Origin: Phenylobacterium glaciei
GTDB lineage: Bacteria > Pseudomonadota > Alphaproteobacteria > Caulobacterales > Caulobacteraceae
Assembly (NCBI RefSeq): GCF_016772415.1
Contig: NZ_JAGSGD010000001.1
Coordinates: 248,001 to 312,000 of the forward strand
Direction of reading: 5' to 3'
DNA: 64,000 bases
Within the stretch, counting starts at the first letter, position 1. Each line of letters begins with the position of its first letter. The notes beneath the pieces were generated by a model. That model did no database searches, was not told the DNA's origin, and worked only from the letters and a program-made list of their open reading frames with translations. The translations under genes and the position numbers were made by a program. This document shows, piece after piece, positions 56,262 to 64,000 of this stretch.

Positions 56262-56412
56262 GACAGCCTCTGGCGGGGCTCGGCCTTGCCGAGCGATGGT
56301 GCTTTCATCCGCTCTCCGGCCGAGCAGGTCAAATTCAATTTTACACAAGCGATTCCGCAGTCACGTCAGGCGCGTCCTTGGAGGCGCCTATCGATCCGCA
56401 TAGGTTGGGTGG

Positions 56413-56916
56413 ATGGCCCTCACCAGTTCCATCCAGGCCTATGATCCCAGGTGGCCGGGGATGTACGCCGAAGAAGCCGCGCGTCTGGCCCAGGTCTTCG
56501 GGCGCGACGTGGTTGAGGTGCATCACGTGGGAAGCACCGCGGTCCCAGACCTGGCCGCGAAGCCGGAGATCGACATCCTGGCCGTGGTCAACCTGGTGGA
56601 TGTTCCGGAGATGTGGGCGAAGGGTTTTGCAGAGCTGGGCTATCGCCGGGGCGGCGACCTGTCCGCGGGGCACCGCTTCTTCAAACGGGACCTGAACGGT
56701 GTCCGAACGCACAAGCTCCACATCTGCGACCAGGGTCATCCAAGCATCGCCGACATGCTGAAGTTCAGGGATCACTTGCGCCGGACTCCCGTCGACCGCG
56801 CCAGATACCAGGCGTTGAAGCTGCGCCTGGAGCGGGAAAACACCGACGGCATCGGCCAGTATCTGGCCTCCAAGGCGCCCTTCATCGACGCCATCGTGGC
56901 CGGGATCAAGCCGTAG
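56413..56916 (+). CDS. GrpB family protein (UPF0157, nucleotidyltransferase fold)
   Basis: A 167-residue protein with the family mark EVHHVGSTAVPDLAAKPEIDI (about 35-55; shown in two parts by HVGSTAVP and AAKPEIDI), followed by HKLHICDQGHPS and the helical C-terminus. The fold is that of nucleotidyltransferases, but the biochemical role is not established. Members are often linked in annotation to dephospho-CoA kinase fusions. It is a single gene between two units on the opposite strand. Confidence 0.88.
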   Translation: MALTSSIQAYDPRWPGMYAEEAARLAQVFGRDVVEVHHVGSTAVPDLAAKPEIDILAVVNLVDVPEMWAKGFAELGYRRGGDLSAGHRFFKRDLNGVRTHKLHICDQGHPSIADMLKFRDHLRRTPVDRARYQALKLRLERENTDGIGQYLASKAPFIDAIVAGIKP

Positions 56917-56936
56917 CGTCGGCCCGACGTCCGTCG

Positions 56937-57869
56937 CTAGACAGCCTGCACCAGCGCCGCCGCCGCCATCTTCGCCTTGTTCGCCGCGTGTTCGCGCCAG
57001 GTGATGAAGAGGGTGGAGACCACCACCACGCCGGCGCCCACCACGGTCCAGATCCCCGGGACCTCCTGGAACAGGGCGAAGCCGACGATCACCGTGAACA
57101 CCAGCCGGATATAGTCGATGGGGGCCATGGCGCCGGCGTCGCCGATGGACATGCCCTTGATGTAGCAGCCCTGGGTGATGGTCCCCAGCACACCCATCGC
57201 CGCCAGCAGCAGCAGGTCGAAGGGCTCGGGCCAGCGCCAGGCCAGGAAGGCGCCGGGGAGGGCGAGCACAAGGCCCAGGCTCGCCGACCAGACCAGCAGC
57301 ACCATGGGGGCGTGATCGCGCGTCATCACCTTCATGCCGGTGATGGTGAGCGCGAACAGGAAGGACGAGGCCAGCATGGCCATGGCCGGCAGACCGATGG
57401 CGAAGGCGTGGCCCGCGCCCGGCCGCAGCATGATCATCACGCCGACGAAGCCCACTACGGCCGCGCCGATACGCAGGGGTCCCACCGGCTCGCGGACCAC
57501 GAAGAAGGCCAGGGGCACCAGCCACAGGGTGCGGGTGAAGGACAGGGCATTGGCGTCGGCCAGCGGCATCTTCTGGAAGGCGTAGAAGGAGAGGATCATC
57601 CCCACCGTGCCCGCCGCCGAGCGGAAGATCAGGATGCCGGGTCGGGTGGTGGCGAAGGCCGCGCCGCGGTGTTTGAGGATCACCGGCAGCATGATCAGGA
57701 AGCCGAAGAACTGCCGGTAGAAGGTCTGCAGCGAGGCCGGATAGTCGTCCCCCAGATACTTGATCAGGGTGGTCATGGCCGTGAAACCGACGGCCGAGGC
57801 CACCATCCACAGGGCGCCGTGCAGGTTGGGCGACAGGCCGGGTTTGGCGGGAAGGGCTTCAGCGCTCAC
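56937..57869 (-). CDS. EamA/DMT-family transporter
   Basis: A 310-residue membrane protein with ten predicted helices and two EamA repeats, about residues 18-145 and 165-295 (for example LWMVASAVGFTAMTTLIKYL and PIDYIRLVFTVIVGFALFQEVPG). Members export or import amino acids and other metabolites; the ligand is unknown. The start is GTG, overlapping the end of the oxygenase gene by 11 bases, so the two are translationally coupled. Confidence 0.9.
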   Translation of the reverse strand: MSAEALPAKPGLSPNLHGALWMVASAVGFTAMTTLIKYLGDDYPASLQTFYRQFFGFLIMLPVILKHRGAAFATTRPGILIFRSAAGTVGMILSFYAFQKMPLADANALSFTRTLWLVPLAFFVVREPVGPLRIGAAVVGFVGVMIMLRPGAGHAFAIGLPAMAMLASSFLFALTITGMKVMTRDHAPMVLLVWSASLGLVLALPGAFLAWRWPEPFDLLLLAAMGVLGTITQGCYIKGMSIGDAGAMAPIDYIRLVFTVIVGFALFQEVPGIWTVVGAGVVVVSTLFITWREHAANKAKMAAAALVQAV

Positions 57870-58584
57870 GGATCCACCCGGTGATGGAGAACCGCTGCGC
57901 GCCGGCGAAGCTCGCCACCTGGGTCACCGCGTGCTGCTGCGGGACGCGGAAGATGTTGAGCGCGTTGAAGGTGGGGGTATAGGCCTCGCTGACATGGCCG
58001 TCGGCGTCGTGGAAGGCCAGCAGGCCGCCCCAGTCGGGCCGCCAGGCGGGGGTGAAGTTCAGCACATAGGCATAGAGCCGGTGCTTGCCGGCCACATCGT
58101 CGTCATGGGCGGTGAGGAAGTCGCCGGGCCGGTAGCGGGTGGCCTGGGCGTCGGCATAGGCGCAAGCGTCGTCGCCGGTCAGGGTGCGCACGAAACCCAG
58201 GAAGGCCTCGCTGTTGAGCAGGTCGTAGACGCCTTCCAGGGGCGCCAGAACGCCGCCGGTCCTCTGGTTCGCCTCCATCAGGTCCGACAGCCGCCAGGCG
58301 TCGAACTGATACTGGAAGCCGGTGCGGCCGCCCTCGAGGATCGCCGCCTCCAGCTCCGCCCGGCGCTCAGGCGGCATGGCGGCGAGCGTCTCAAGGGCGA
58401 TGTCGTAGCTCTTCCCCGAGGCCGTCAGCGAACGATGGTAGGGGGCGGCGACCAGGGCGGCGTGGATGGCTTGCGCGTCCTTGGGTGCGAAGATCCCAGG
58501 CAGGTGCAGGCGGCCGAAGCGCTCGAAGGCCGGGCGCAGCTTGGCGGGGTCCAGGCCCCGCGCCAGGTCGGGCGCCCGGCTCAC
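57859..58584 (-). CDS. 2-oxoglutarate/Fe(II)-dependent oxygenase
   Basis: A 241-residue prolyl-4-hydroxylase-like dioxygenase. The iron ligands appear as His and Asp in FLTAHDDDV and the distal His in VPQQHAVTQV. The 2-oxoglutarate-binding Arg is in RFSITGWIR. A longer N-terminal part contains ARYRPGDFLT-like DSBH strands. Substrate unknown; family members hydroxylate proteins or free amino acids. The start is GTG, 4 bases after the SDR stop. With the SDR upstream and the EamA transporter downstream it forms a small operon, possibly for modifying and moving one metabolite. Confidence 0.87.
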   Translation of the reverse strand: MSRAPDLARGLDPAKLRPAFERFGRLHLPGIFAPKDAQAIHAALVAAPYHRSLTASGKSYDIALETLAAMPPERRAELEAAILEGGRTGFQYQFDAWRLSDLMEANQRTGGVLAPLEGVYDLLNSEAFLGFVRTLTGDDACAYADAQATRYRPGDFLTAHDDDVAGKHRLYAYVLNFTPAWRPDWGGLLAFHDADGHVSEAYTPTFNALNIFRVPQQHAVTQVASFAGAQRFSITGWIRER

Positions 58585-58588
58585 CGGG

Positions 58589-59443
58589 TCAGCTCGTCGC
58601 GCCGGGCAGGGCGTCGCCGAACAGGGCCGCGAAGGGCGAGCCCGCGCTGGCGTCCCAGGCGTGGCGGCCGCCGACGGTGATGCCGCCGTCCACCACGATG
58701 TGGGTGCCCGACACGAAGGCTGAGTCCTCCGACGCCAGATAGAGGGCGGCCTTGGCGATGTCGTCGGGCATGCCGGCCTTGGGCACCGGCTGCACCTTGG
58801 CGGCGTTGTCGGCGACGCGGGCGGCCATCTGGTCGGCCACCTCGCGCGGCAGGCCCAGGGACGCGCCGAAGATCGAGGTGGCGATCAGGCCCGGGCAGAT
58901 GGCGTTGACCCGGATCTTCTGCGGCGAGAGCTGGGCTGCGGCGGCGCGGCTCATATGGATGACGCTGGCCTTGGCGCTGGAATAGGCGATCGGCCCCCAG
59001 CCGGCCTGCAGGCCCGCGATGGAGGCGGTGTTGATGATCGAGCCGCCGCCGCGCTCCAGCATCAGCGGCACGGCGTGCTTCATCCCCAGCGCCGGCCCGC
59101 GCACCAGGACGTCGAAGATCCAGCTCCAGCCGTCGGCGGTGATCTCGGTGATGGAGGTCATCCGGTCGGAGATGCCGGCGTTGTTGAACAGGATGTCGAG
59201 GCCGCCGAACGCGCTCTTGGCCAGCTTCATGGCCGCTTCGATCTCGGCTTCCTGGGTCACGTCGCAGTGGGCGTAGGCGACCTTGCCGGGGAAGCGCTTC
59301 TCCAGCATGGCGCCCTTTTCATCCTGGATGTCGGCGGCGATGACGGACGCGCCCTCGGCCACGAACAGTTCGACCGTGCCCAGACCAATGCCGGAGGCGG
59401 CCCCGGTGATGACCGCGACCTTACCCTGCAGACGTCCCGCCAT
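58589..59443 (-). CDS. Short-chain dehydrogenase/reductase
   Basis: A 284-residue NAD(P)-dependent SDR. The glycine motif is VITGAASGIGLGTV, the NNAG motif is ILFNNAGIS, the catalytic Ser is in NTASIAG and the Tyr/Lys in AYSSAKASVIHM. The C-terminal part (SGTHIVVDGGITVGGRH) is extended by about 25 residues beyond the common length. Substrate unknown. It heads the SDR-oxygenase-EamA unit. Confidence 0.9.
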   Translation of the reverse strand: MAGRLQGKVAVITGAASGIGLGTVELFVAEGASVIAADIQDEKGAMLEKRFPGKVAYAHCDVTQEAEIEAAMKLAKSAFGGLDILFNNAGISDRMTSITEITADGWSWIFDVLVRGPALGMKHAVPLMLERGGGSIINTASIAGLQAGWGPIAYSSAKASVIHMSRAAAAQLSPQKIRVNAICPGLIATSIFGASLGLPREVADQMAARVADNAAKVQPVPKAGMPDDIAKAALYLASEDSAFVSGTHIVVDGGITVGGRHAWDASAGSPFAALFGDALPGATS

Positions 59444-59509
59444 TTCGTTTCCCCGTTTCTTGTAACTGATCGGCGATCACTAAAGCGGGACGCCCCGTGC
59501 GTCGAGGGG

Positions 59510-60511
59510 CTAGTCGACCGTTACCACGACCTTGCCCATGGCCTTGCGGCTGCCCAGGTGGGCGATGGCGTCGGCGCCCTTAGAAAGCGGGAAGCGCTCC
59601 GAGACGTGGGGCTTCACCTTGCCCTTGGCGTAGAGGTCGAGCAGTTCGTCGATGGACTGGGCGAACAGCTCGGGGTTCTTGGTGGTCCAGGTGCCCCAGA
59701 ACACGCCGACGATGTCGCAGCCCTTCAGCAGCGCCAGGTTCAGCGGGATTTTCGGGATGTCGCCGGCCGCGAAGCCGATCACCAGGTAGCGGCCTTCCCA
59801 GGCGATGGAGCGCAGGGCGGGCTCGGCATAGTCACCGCCGACCGCGTCATAGATGACGTCGAAGCCGTCCGCGCCGCCGGCTTCCTTGAAGAGGGCGCCC
59901 AGCGTCTTCTGGCCGTCGCGGTCGAAGGGGCCGCGGCCATAGACGACGCCGGCGTCCGCCCCGTGGGCGATGGCCAGGTCGCACTTTTCCTGGCTGGAGC
60001 AGGCGGCCACGACGCGGGCGCCCATGGCCTTGCCCAGCTCGACGGCCGAGAGGCCGACGCCGCCGGCCGCGCCCAGGACCAGCATGGTCTCGCCGGCCTT
60101 CAGGTGCGCGCGATCCTTCAGGGCGTGATAGCTGGTGCCGTAGGTGAGGATGAAGGCCGCCGCGATATCGTGGGGCATGCTGTCGGGGATGTGCCACAGG
60201 CGGTTGGCCGGCAGCAGGACCTCTTCGGCCAGGCCGCCCCAGCCGGTGTTGGCCAGGATCCGGTCGCCGACCTTCACATTGGTGACGCCCTCGCCGATCG
60301 CCTTGACCACGCCCGACAGCTCGCCGCCGGGGGAGAAGGGCCGGGGCGGCTTCATCTGGTACTTGTCCTCGATCATCAGCACGTCGGGGAAGTTGATCCC
60401 CACGGCCTTGGTGCTGATCACGGCGAAGCCGGGACGGACTTCCGGGGAGGCCACATCCTCATAGGACAGGGTCTCGGGACCCCCGGTGGTCTTGCTCAGC
60501 AGCGCCTTCAT
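59510..60511 (-). CDS. NADPH:quinone oxidoreductase family protein
   Basis: A 333-residue medium-chain dehydrogenase/reductase of the quinone reductase type. The nucleotide motif is VLGAAGGVGLSAVELGKAMGARV, the conserved entry is GINFPDVLMIEDKYQMKPP, and structural zinc ligands are absent, as usual in quinone reductases. It reduces quinones or related enones with NADPH. It stands alone, divergent from rlmN. A purine-rich GGGAGACGACG precedes the ATG. Confidence 0.92.
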   Translation of the reverse strand: MKALLSKTTGGPETLSYEDVASPEVRPGFAVISTKAVGINFPDVLMIEDKYQMKPPRPFSPGGELSGVVKAIGEGVTNVKVGDRILANTGWGGLAEEVLLPANRLWHIPDSMPHDIAAAFILTYGTSYHALKDRAHLKAGETMLVLGAAGGVGLSAVELGKAMGARVVAACSSQEKCDLAIAHGADAGVVYGRGPFDRDGQKTLGALFKEAGGADGFDVIYDAVGGDYAEPALRSIAWEGRYLVIGFAAGDIPKIPLNLALLKGCDIVGVFWGTWTTKNPELFAQSIDELLDLYAKGKVKPHVSERFPLSKGADAIAHLGSRKAMGKVVVTVD

Positions 60512-60622
60512 CGTCGTCTCCCGGACATCGTTTTTCGAAAGTTGGCGGACGCTAGCGCACGGCCTTCGCGGGCGGAAGTCCGGCGTCGAACATTTGTTTG
60601 AGTGGCTGCGGCGTCGGCCGAT

Positions 60623-60651
60623 TTGGCGTGCGGGCCCCGTGGCCCTATATT
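60623..60651 (+). promoter_or_regulatory. rlmN promoter
   Basis: TTGGCG (60623-60628), 17 bases, TATATT (60646-60651): a clear sigma-70 promoter. A start near 60658 leaves a leader of about 24 bases to the TTG at 60682 and rules out starts upstream of it. Confidence 0.75.
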
Positions 60652-60681
60652 GACGGCCTTCCAGCCAGCGAGTTCCTCCCC

Positions 60682-61860
60682 TTGGGCGTCACCCTAGATC
60701 TTTCGCGCGCCACCGCGACGCGCGCACCCACGAAGCCGAACCTCTGCGGCCTGACCCGCAAGGGGCTGGTGGAGACGCTGATCGCCGCCGACGTGGTCCC
60801 GGCCCCCAAGGCCAAGATGCGCGCGGGCCAGATGTGGCGCTGGATCCACCACTACGGGGTCACCGACTTCGAGGCGATGACCGACATCGCCAAGGAGACC
60901 CGCGCCGTTCTCGCCGAGGCCTTCAGCCTGACCCGCCCCGAGATCGTCGAACGCCAGGTGTCCAAGGACGGCACCCGCAAGTGGCTGATCCGCATGGCGC
61001 CGGGCATCGAGGTGGAGACCGTCTACATCCCCGACGTCGGCCGCGCCGGCGCTCTGTGTGTCTCAAGCCAGGTGGGCTGCACGCTGAACTGCACTTTCTG
61101 CCACACCGGCACCCAGGCCCTGGTGCGCAACCTGACCGCCGCCGAGATCGTGGCCCAGGTCCAGGTGGCCCGCGACGACCTGGAGGAATGGCCGTCGCCG
61201 AAGGAAGATCGCCGGCTCTCCAACATCGTCTTCATGGGCATGGGCGAGCCGCTCTACAATCTCGACAACGTCGCTGACGCCATCGACATCATCGCCGACG
61301 GCGAGGGCATCGCCATCTCGCGCCGGCGGATCACGGTCTCCACCTCTGGCGTGGTTCCGGAACTGGAGGCCTTGGGGAACCGCACCCAGGCGATGCTGGC
61401 CATTTCCCTGCACGGCACCAACGACGCCCTGCGCGACGTGCTGGTGCCGCTGAACAAGAAGTACCCGATCGCCCAGCTGATCGAGGGCATCCGTGCTTAT
61501 CCGGGCCTCTCCAACGCCCGGCGGGTGACCTTCGAATACGTCATGCTGAAGGGCGTCAACGACAGCCCGGCCGAGGCCCTGGCGCTCGTGAAGCTGCTGA
61601 AGGGCCTGCCGGCCAAGATCAACCTGATCCCGTTCAATCCCTGGCCGGGGACCGACTATGTCTGTTCCGACTGGGGGGCGATCGAGAAGTTCGCCGCCAT
61701 CCTCAATCGCGCGGGCTACGCCTCGCCGATCCGCACCCCACGGGGCCGGGACATCCTGGCGGCCTGCGGTCAGCTGAAGAGCGAGAGCGAGAAGGTCCGC
61801 GCCAGCGCCCGGCGCAAGGCCGCCGCTGAGCCCGTGGCCGAGGACTCGCCCGCCGCCTGA
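60682..61860 (+). CDS. rlmN: 23S rRNA (adenine-2503-C2)-methyltransferase / tRNA A37 methyltransferase
   Basis: A 392-residue radical-SAM enzyme methylating A2503 of 23S rRNA and A37 of some tRNAs. The iron-sulfur motif CxxxCxxC is in [12 protein letters not shown], preceded by [33 protein letters not shown] and [10 protein letters not shown] are RlmN signatures. The TTG at 60682 (LGVTLDLSR) matches the remembered Caulobacter start, and the promoter falls inside the longer alternative from 60598. No ribosome site is evident before it, so a leaderless-like start is possible. Confidence 0.94.
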   Translation: MGVTLDLSRATATRAPTKPNLCGLTRKGLVETLIAADVVPAPKAKMRAGQMWRWIHHYGVTDFEAMTDIAKETRAVLAEAFSLTRPEIVERQVSKDGTRKWLIRMAPGIEVETVYIPDVGRAGALCVSSQVGCTLNCTFCHTGTQALVRNLTAAEIVAQVQVARDDLEEWPSPKEDRRLSNIVFMGMGEPLYNLDNVADAIDIIADGEGIAISRRRITVSTSGVVPELEALGNRTQAMLAISLHGTNDALRDVLVPLNKKYPIAQLIEGIRAYPGLSNARRVTFEYVMLKGVNDSPAEALALVKLLKGLPAKINLIPFNPWPGTDYVCSDWGAIEKFAAILNRAGYASPIRTPRGRDILAACGQLKSESEKVRASARRKAAAEPVAEDSPAA

Positions 61861-61929
61861 ACGATTTTCGCAGGCGGCCGAGGTCCGTGCTAACGATGCG
61901 GACCGACCTTTCCTTGCCCAAGGGTTCCG

Positions 61930-62358
61930 ATGCCGCCCGAACTCCAGTCTCCTGAGATCCAGGCCTTCGCCACCGGCTTCCCCATCACCCTGCTACACGC
62001 GGGGATGACGGTCCTGATCCTGTTCCTGGGCAGCGCCCTCTACATCCTGCTGACCCCGCACCGCGAGATCGCCCTGATCCGTGAGGGCAATTCGGCCGCC
62101 GCGATTTCCCTGGCCGGCGTGATGGTGGGCCTGTCGATCCCGCTGGCCGTGTCGCTGACCGCGTCGACCTCGCTGATCGAGATCGGCATCTGGGGCGCCT
62201 CGACGGTGGTGGTGCAGCTGCTGATCTTCCGGATCGTCGACATGATCCTGCGCGGCCTGCCGCAGCGGATCCAGGAAGGCGAGATGTCGGCCGCCGCCCT
62301 GCTGGTGGGCGCCAAGCTCGCCACCGCCCTGATCCTCGCCGCCGCCGTGGCGGGCTGA
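61930..62358 (+). CDS. DUF350 membrane protein
   Basis: A 142-residue protein with four hydrophobic segments (FPITLLHAGMTVLILFLGSA, ISLAGVMVGLSIPLAVSL, a third around GASTVVVQLLIF, and a C-terminal ATALILAAAVAG). The order and the ILREGNxAAAISL-like motif (LIREGNSAAAISLAG) fit DUF350 (YjfL). Function unknown. It ends 8 bases before the protease gene, and the two probably share a transcript. AAGGG precedes the ATG. Confidence 0.85.
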   Translation: MPPELQSPEIQAFATGFPITLLHAGMTVLILFLGSALYILLTPHREIALIREGNSAAAISLAGVMVGLSIPLAVSLTASTSLIEIGIWGASTVVVQLLIFRIVDMILRGLPQRIQEGEMSAAALLVGAKLATALILAAAVAG

Positions 62359-62366
62359 GCGGACCT

Positions 62367-63200
62367 ATGCATTTCCCCAAGCTGCCGGACTGGCTGGTCT
62401 ATGCGGCTGTGGTCCTGGCGCTGCTGATCGCGGCCGTGGGCCGGCAGGAGCGGGCCGACGCCCCGCCGCCCCCGCCACCGGTGCCGGGGGAAGAGGGCGT
62501 GCCGCTGGGGCCCGCCTCGCCCTTCGACCCCTCGATCGTCGTCGATGTGCCGGCCAAGGCGGAGCCTGGCCTCGGCACCGCCTTCTCCGTCGCCGACCGC
62601 GGTGTGTGGGTCACCGCCCGCCACGTGGTGGAGGGCTGCACCCAGGCCGCCATCGTGGTGGCCGAGGGCCGGGGCGTGGCCGCCAAGGTCAATATCTACC
62701 AGCGCGGCGAGGCCGCCATCCTCACCACCGAGGGCGGGGCGCCGCCCCTGCCGCTGGGCATCGACCAGAAGCTGCGGCGCGGCGACCGCGCCTATCACCC
62801 GGGTTTCCCACAAGGCCATTCGGGCGAGGCCACCTCGCGGCTGCTGGGACGTGAGAACCTGGTGGTGCGTGGCCGCGGCGCGCGCACCGAGCCGGTCCTA
62901 GTCTGGGCCGAGACCGGCCGCACCGACGGGCTGAAGGGCACACTGGCGGGCCTTTCGGGCGCGCCGGCGCTGGACCGCGCCGGCCGGGTGATCGGGGTGA
63001 CCGTGGCCGAGGCCCCGCGCCGGGGCCGCATCTACACCACCGCGCCGGAAACCCTGGGTGCTGCCCTGTCGGAGGCCCACGAACGCCCCGCCAGCTTCGC
63101 GGTGGGCGAGAGCGTCACCACCGACAACTACGGCCGCGTCGCCGATGCCCTGCGCCGCGACCTGCGGGTGGCCCAGGTGATCTGCCTGTCGACGACCTAG
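62367..63200 (+). CDS. Membrane-anchored trypsin-like peptidase
   Basis: A 277-residue protein with an N-terminal membrane anchor (WLVYAAVVLALLIAAV) and a Pro-rich linker. A trypsin-like domain at about 65-235 carries the catalytic His in VTARHVVEGC and Ser in LAGLSGAPALD (GxSGxP). The position of the catalytic Asp (D-[IV]-A-[VL]-L) reads GEAAIL, so Glu may replace it. It is probably periplasmic. Substrate unknown. It follows a DUF350 gene by 8 bases and overlaps the convergent MFS gene by 4. Confidence 0.8.
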   Translation: MHFPKLPDWLVYAAVVLALLIAAVGRQERADAPPPPPPVPGEEGVPLGPASPFDPSIVVDVPAKAEPGLGTAFSVADRGVWVTARHVVEGCTQAAIVVAEGRGVAAKVNIYQRGEAAILTTEGGAPPLPLGIDQKLRRGDRAYHPGFPQGHSGEATSRLLGRENLVVRGRGARTEPVLVWAETGRTDGLKGTLAGLSGAPALDRAGRVIGVTVAEAPRRGRIYTTAPETLGAALSEAHERPASFAVGESVTTDNYGRVADALRRDLRVAQVICLSTT

Positions 63201-64000
63201 GCTTCGGCCACGGGCTCCGCGCCACCGGCCGGCATGTCGGCAGTGCGCGCCGCGACGATGAACACCAGCACGATGCCCACCACCCCCAGCAGGGCCGAAT
63301 AGACGAAGAACACCACGTATCCGGAGCCGAGGGCCGCGGCCGAGACGTGCGACTTCTCCATGGCGCTGGCGAAGGTCTGGGGTGGCAGGCCGGTGAAGAG
63401 CGCCTTGAGGCCCGAGAACGCCCCGCCGGTGTCGGCCGCCTTGGCCGCGCCCTCCACGACCTTGCCCGACTGCGACGCCACCAGCTTTCCGAGCAGGGCG
63501 TAGAAGGACGAGAACATCGCGTACTGGGTGGCGGTGAAGCCCTGGCCGGTGAGGCTGGACATGTAGGCGATCAGGCAGGTGCCGGCGAAACCCGAGGCGA
63601 TGTTGTCGATCCCGATGGCGACACTGAGCGCCCAGAGTTGCGGCCCCTGCATCGCCAGCCAGGCGAAGACCAGGTTCGAGATGGGACCGGCGAAGGCGCC
63701 GATCACCATGGAGCGCATGAGGCCGAGCCGGGCCACGGAGAAGCCGCCCAGGCCGACGCCGATCACCGACATGACGACGCCCAGCACCTTGCGGACCTCG
63801 GCGATCTGCAGCTTGTCGAAGCCGAGGTCGATGTAGAACGGATTCATGATGTTGAGCACGAAGTCGCTCAGCCGGTAGACGCAGATCAGCGCCAGGATCA
63901 GGCCGGCGGCCTGCCCATAGCGGCGGAAGAAGTCGATGAAGGGCGCGCCAAGCGCGGTCGACAGGTAGCGGCCGGGCCGGGTCGGAAGGCCGGGGATCGG
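63197..64000 (-). CDS. AmpG-type MFS permease, truncated by the window edge
   Basis: The C-terminal ~267 codons of a major-facilitator permease; the start lies beyond base 64000. Hydrophobic helices alternate with LGFDKLQIAEVRKVLGVV and the AmpG signature QGFTATQYAMFSSFYALLGK. AmpG imports anhydromuropeptides for cell-wall recycling; the family call is by motif, and transport of another sugar conjugate is possible. A long loop (about residues 140-190 from the visible end) separates the last two helices. Confidence 0.82.
   Translation of the reverse strand, partial: PIPGLPTRPGRYLSTALGAPFIDFFRRYGQAAGLILALICVYRLSDFVLNIMNPFYIDLGFDKLQIAEVRKVLGVVMSVIGVGLGGFSVARLGLMRSMVIGAFAGPISNLVFAWLAMQGPQLWALSVAIGIDNIASGFAGTCLIAYMSSLTGQGFTATQYAMFSSFYALLGKLVASQSGKVVEGAAKAADTGGAFSGLKALFTGLPPQTFASAMEKSHVSAAALGSGYVVFFVYSALLGVVGIVLVFIVAARTADMPAGGAEPVAEA

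Noticed and set aside
60598..60681. rlmN start at TTG 60598
   Set aside because: A TTGGCG-17-TATATT promoter lies inside this extension, and homologues begin at the position of TTG 60682.

Overview
The window is a chromosomal segment of a GC-rich alphaproteobacterium, almost certainly a member of the Caulobacteraceae (Phenylobacterium or a close relative). The basis is gene order (ybeY-corC-lnt-HTH-metK-trmB; rimP-nusA-ylxR-infB ... rbfA-truB-rpsO-pnp; rpsT-dnaA), the DnaA sequence (Walker A GPYGFGKT, N-terminus MTM), a GdhZ-type giant glutamate dehydrogenase, and clusters of GANTC (CcrM methylation) sites around dnaA. The genus is inference. I see no phage, insertion sequence, CRISPR array, rRNA or tRNA gene.

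Layout. 1-8070: end of ybeY, corC, lnt, an XRE regulator, then two genes interrupting the usual lnt-HTH-metK order (a class I glutaminase-like hydrolase and a divergent MraY-like transferase on the other strand), metK behind a palindromic operator and a hairpin leader, a DUF1232 gene, trmB, ppa, and a 27-residue membrane peptide. 8120-20082: the information-processing block (promoter and attenuator-like leader, rimP, nusA, ylxR, infB, terminator, lipoprotein, hydrolase, rbfA, truB, rpsO, pnp), with three clear intrinsic terminators. 20083-22970: dnaA and rpsT on the minus strand. The 640-bp gap behind dnaA holds a candidate structured minus-strand small RNA with its own terminator and nine GANTC sites. 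The dnaA promoter region has five more.

22971-36271: housekeeping and small metabolic genes (SGNH hydrolase, enoyl-CoA hydratase, TraB/GumN protein, mutM, ubiE-ubiB, cupin, a lipoprotein with a toxin-like domain, coaBC-dut, amidase, dapB, two GSTs around a TetR regulator). Three dispersed inverted-repeat elements sit in the gaps. 36379-46225: malic enzyme, YegD-like Hsp70, NAD-glutamate dehydrogenase with a double-hairpin leader, AI-2E family permease. 46455-53505: a HerA/DUF853 ATPase broken by a frameshift at a G run, a DSD1-type PLP enzyme, a 52-residue acidic protein, a hybrid PAS histidine kinase, an SDR and a second DUF1232 protein. 53538-64000: OhrR, a three-gene molybdo-oxidoreductase/cytochrome b/periplasmic protein operon, GrpB, an SDR-2OG oxygenase-EamA operon, quinone reductase, rlmN with a clear promoter, DUF350, a trypsin-like protease and a truncated AmpG-type permease.

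How the genes work together: most of the window is core translation, transcription, RNA decay, replication initiation, SAM, ubiquinone and CoA synthesis. The signals most worth following are regulatory: the metK operator and leader, the rimP-nusA attenuator, the dnaA GANTC clusters and adjacent candidate RNA, and the gdhZ leader. All functional calls come from reading the sequence and remembered family motifs; no database search was run.
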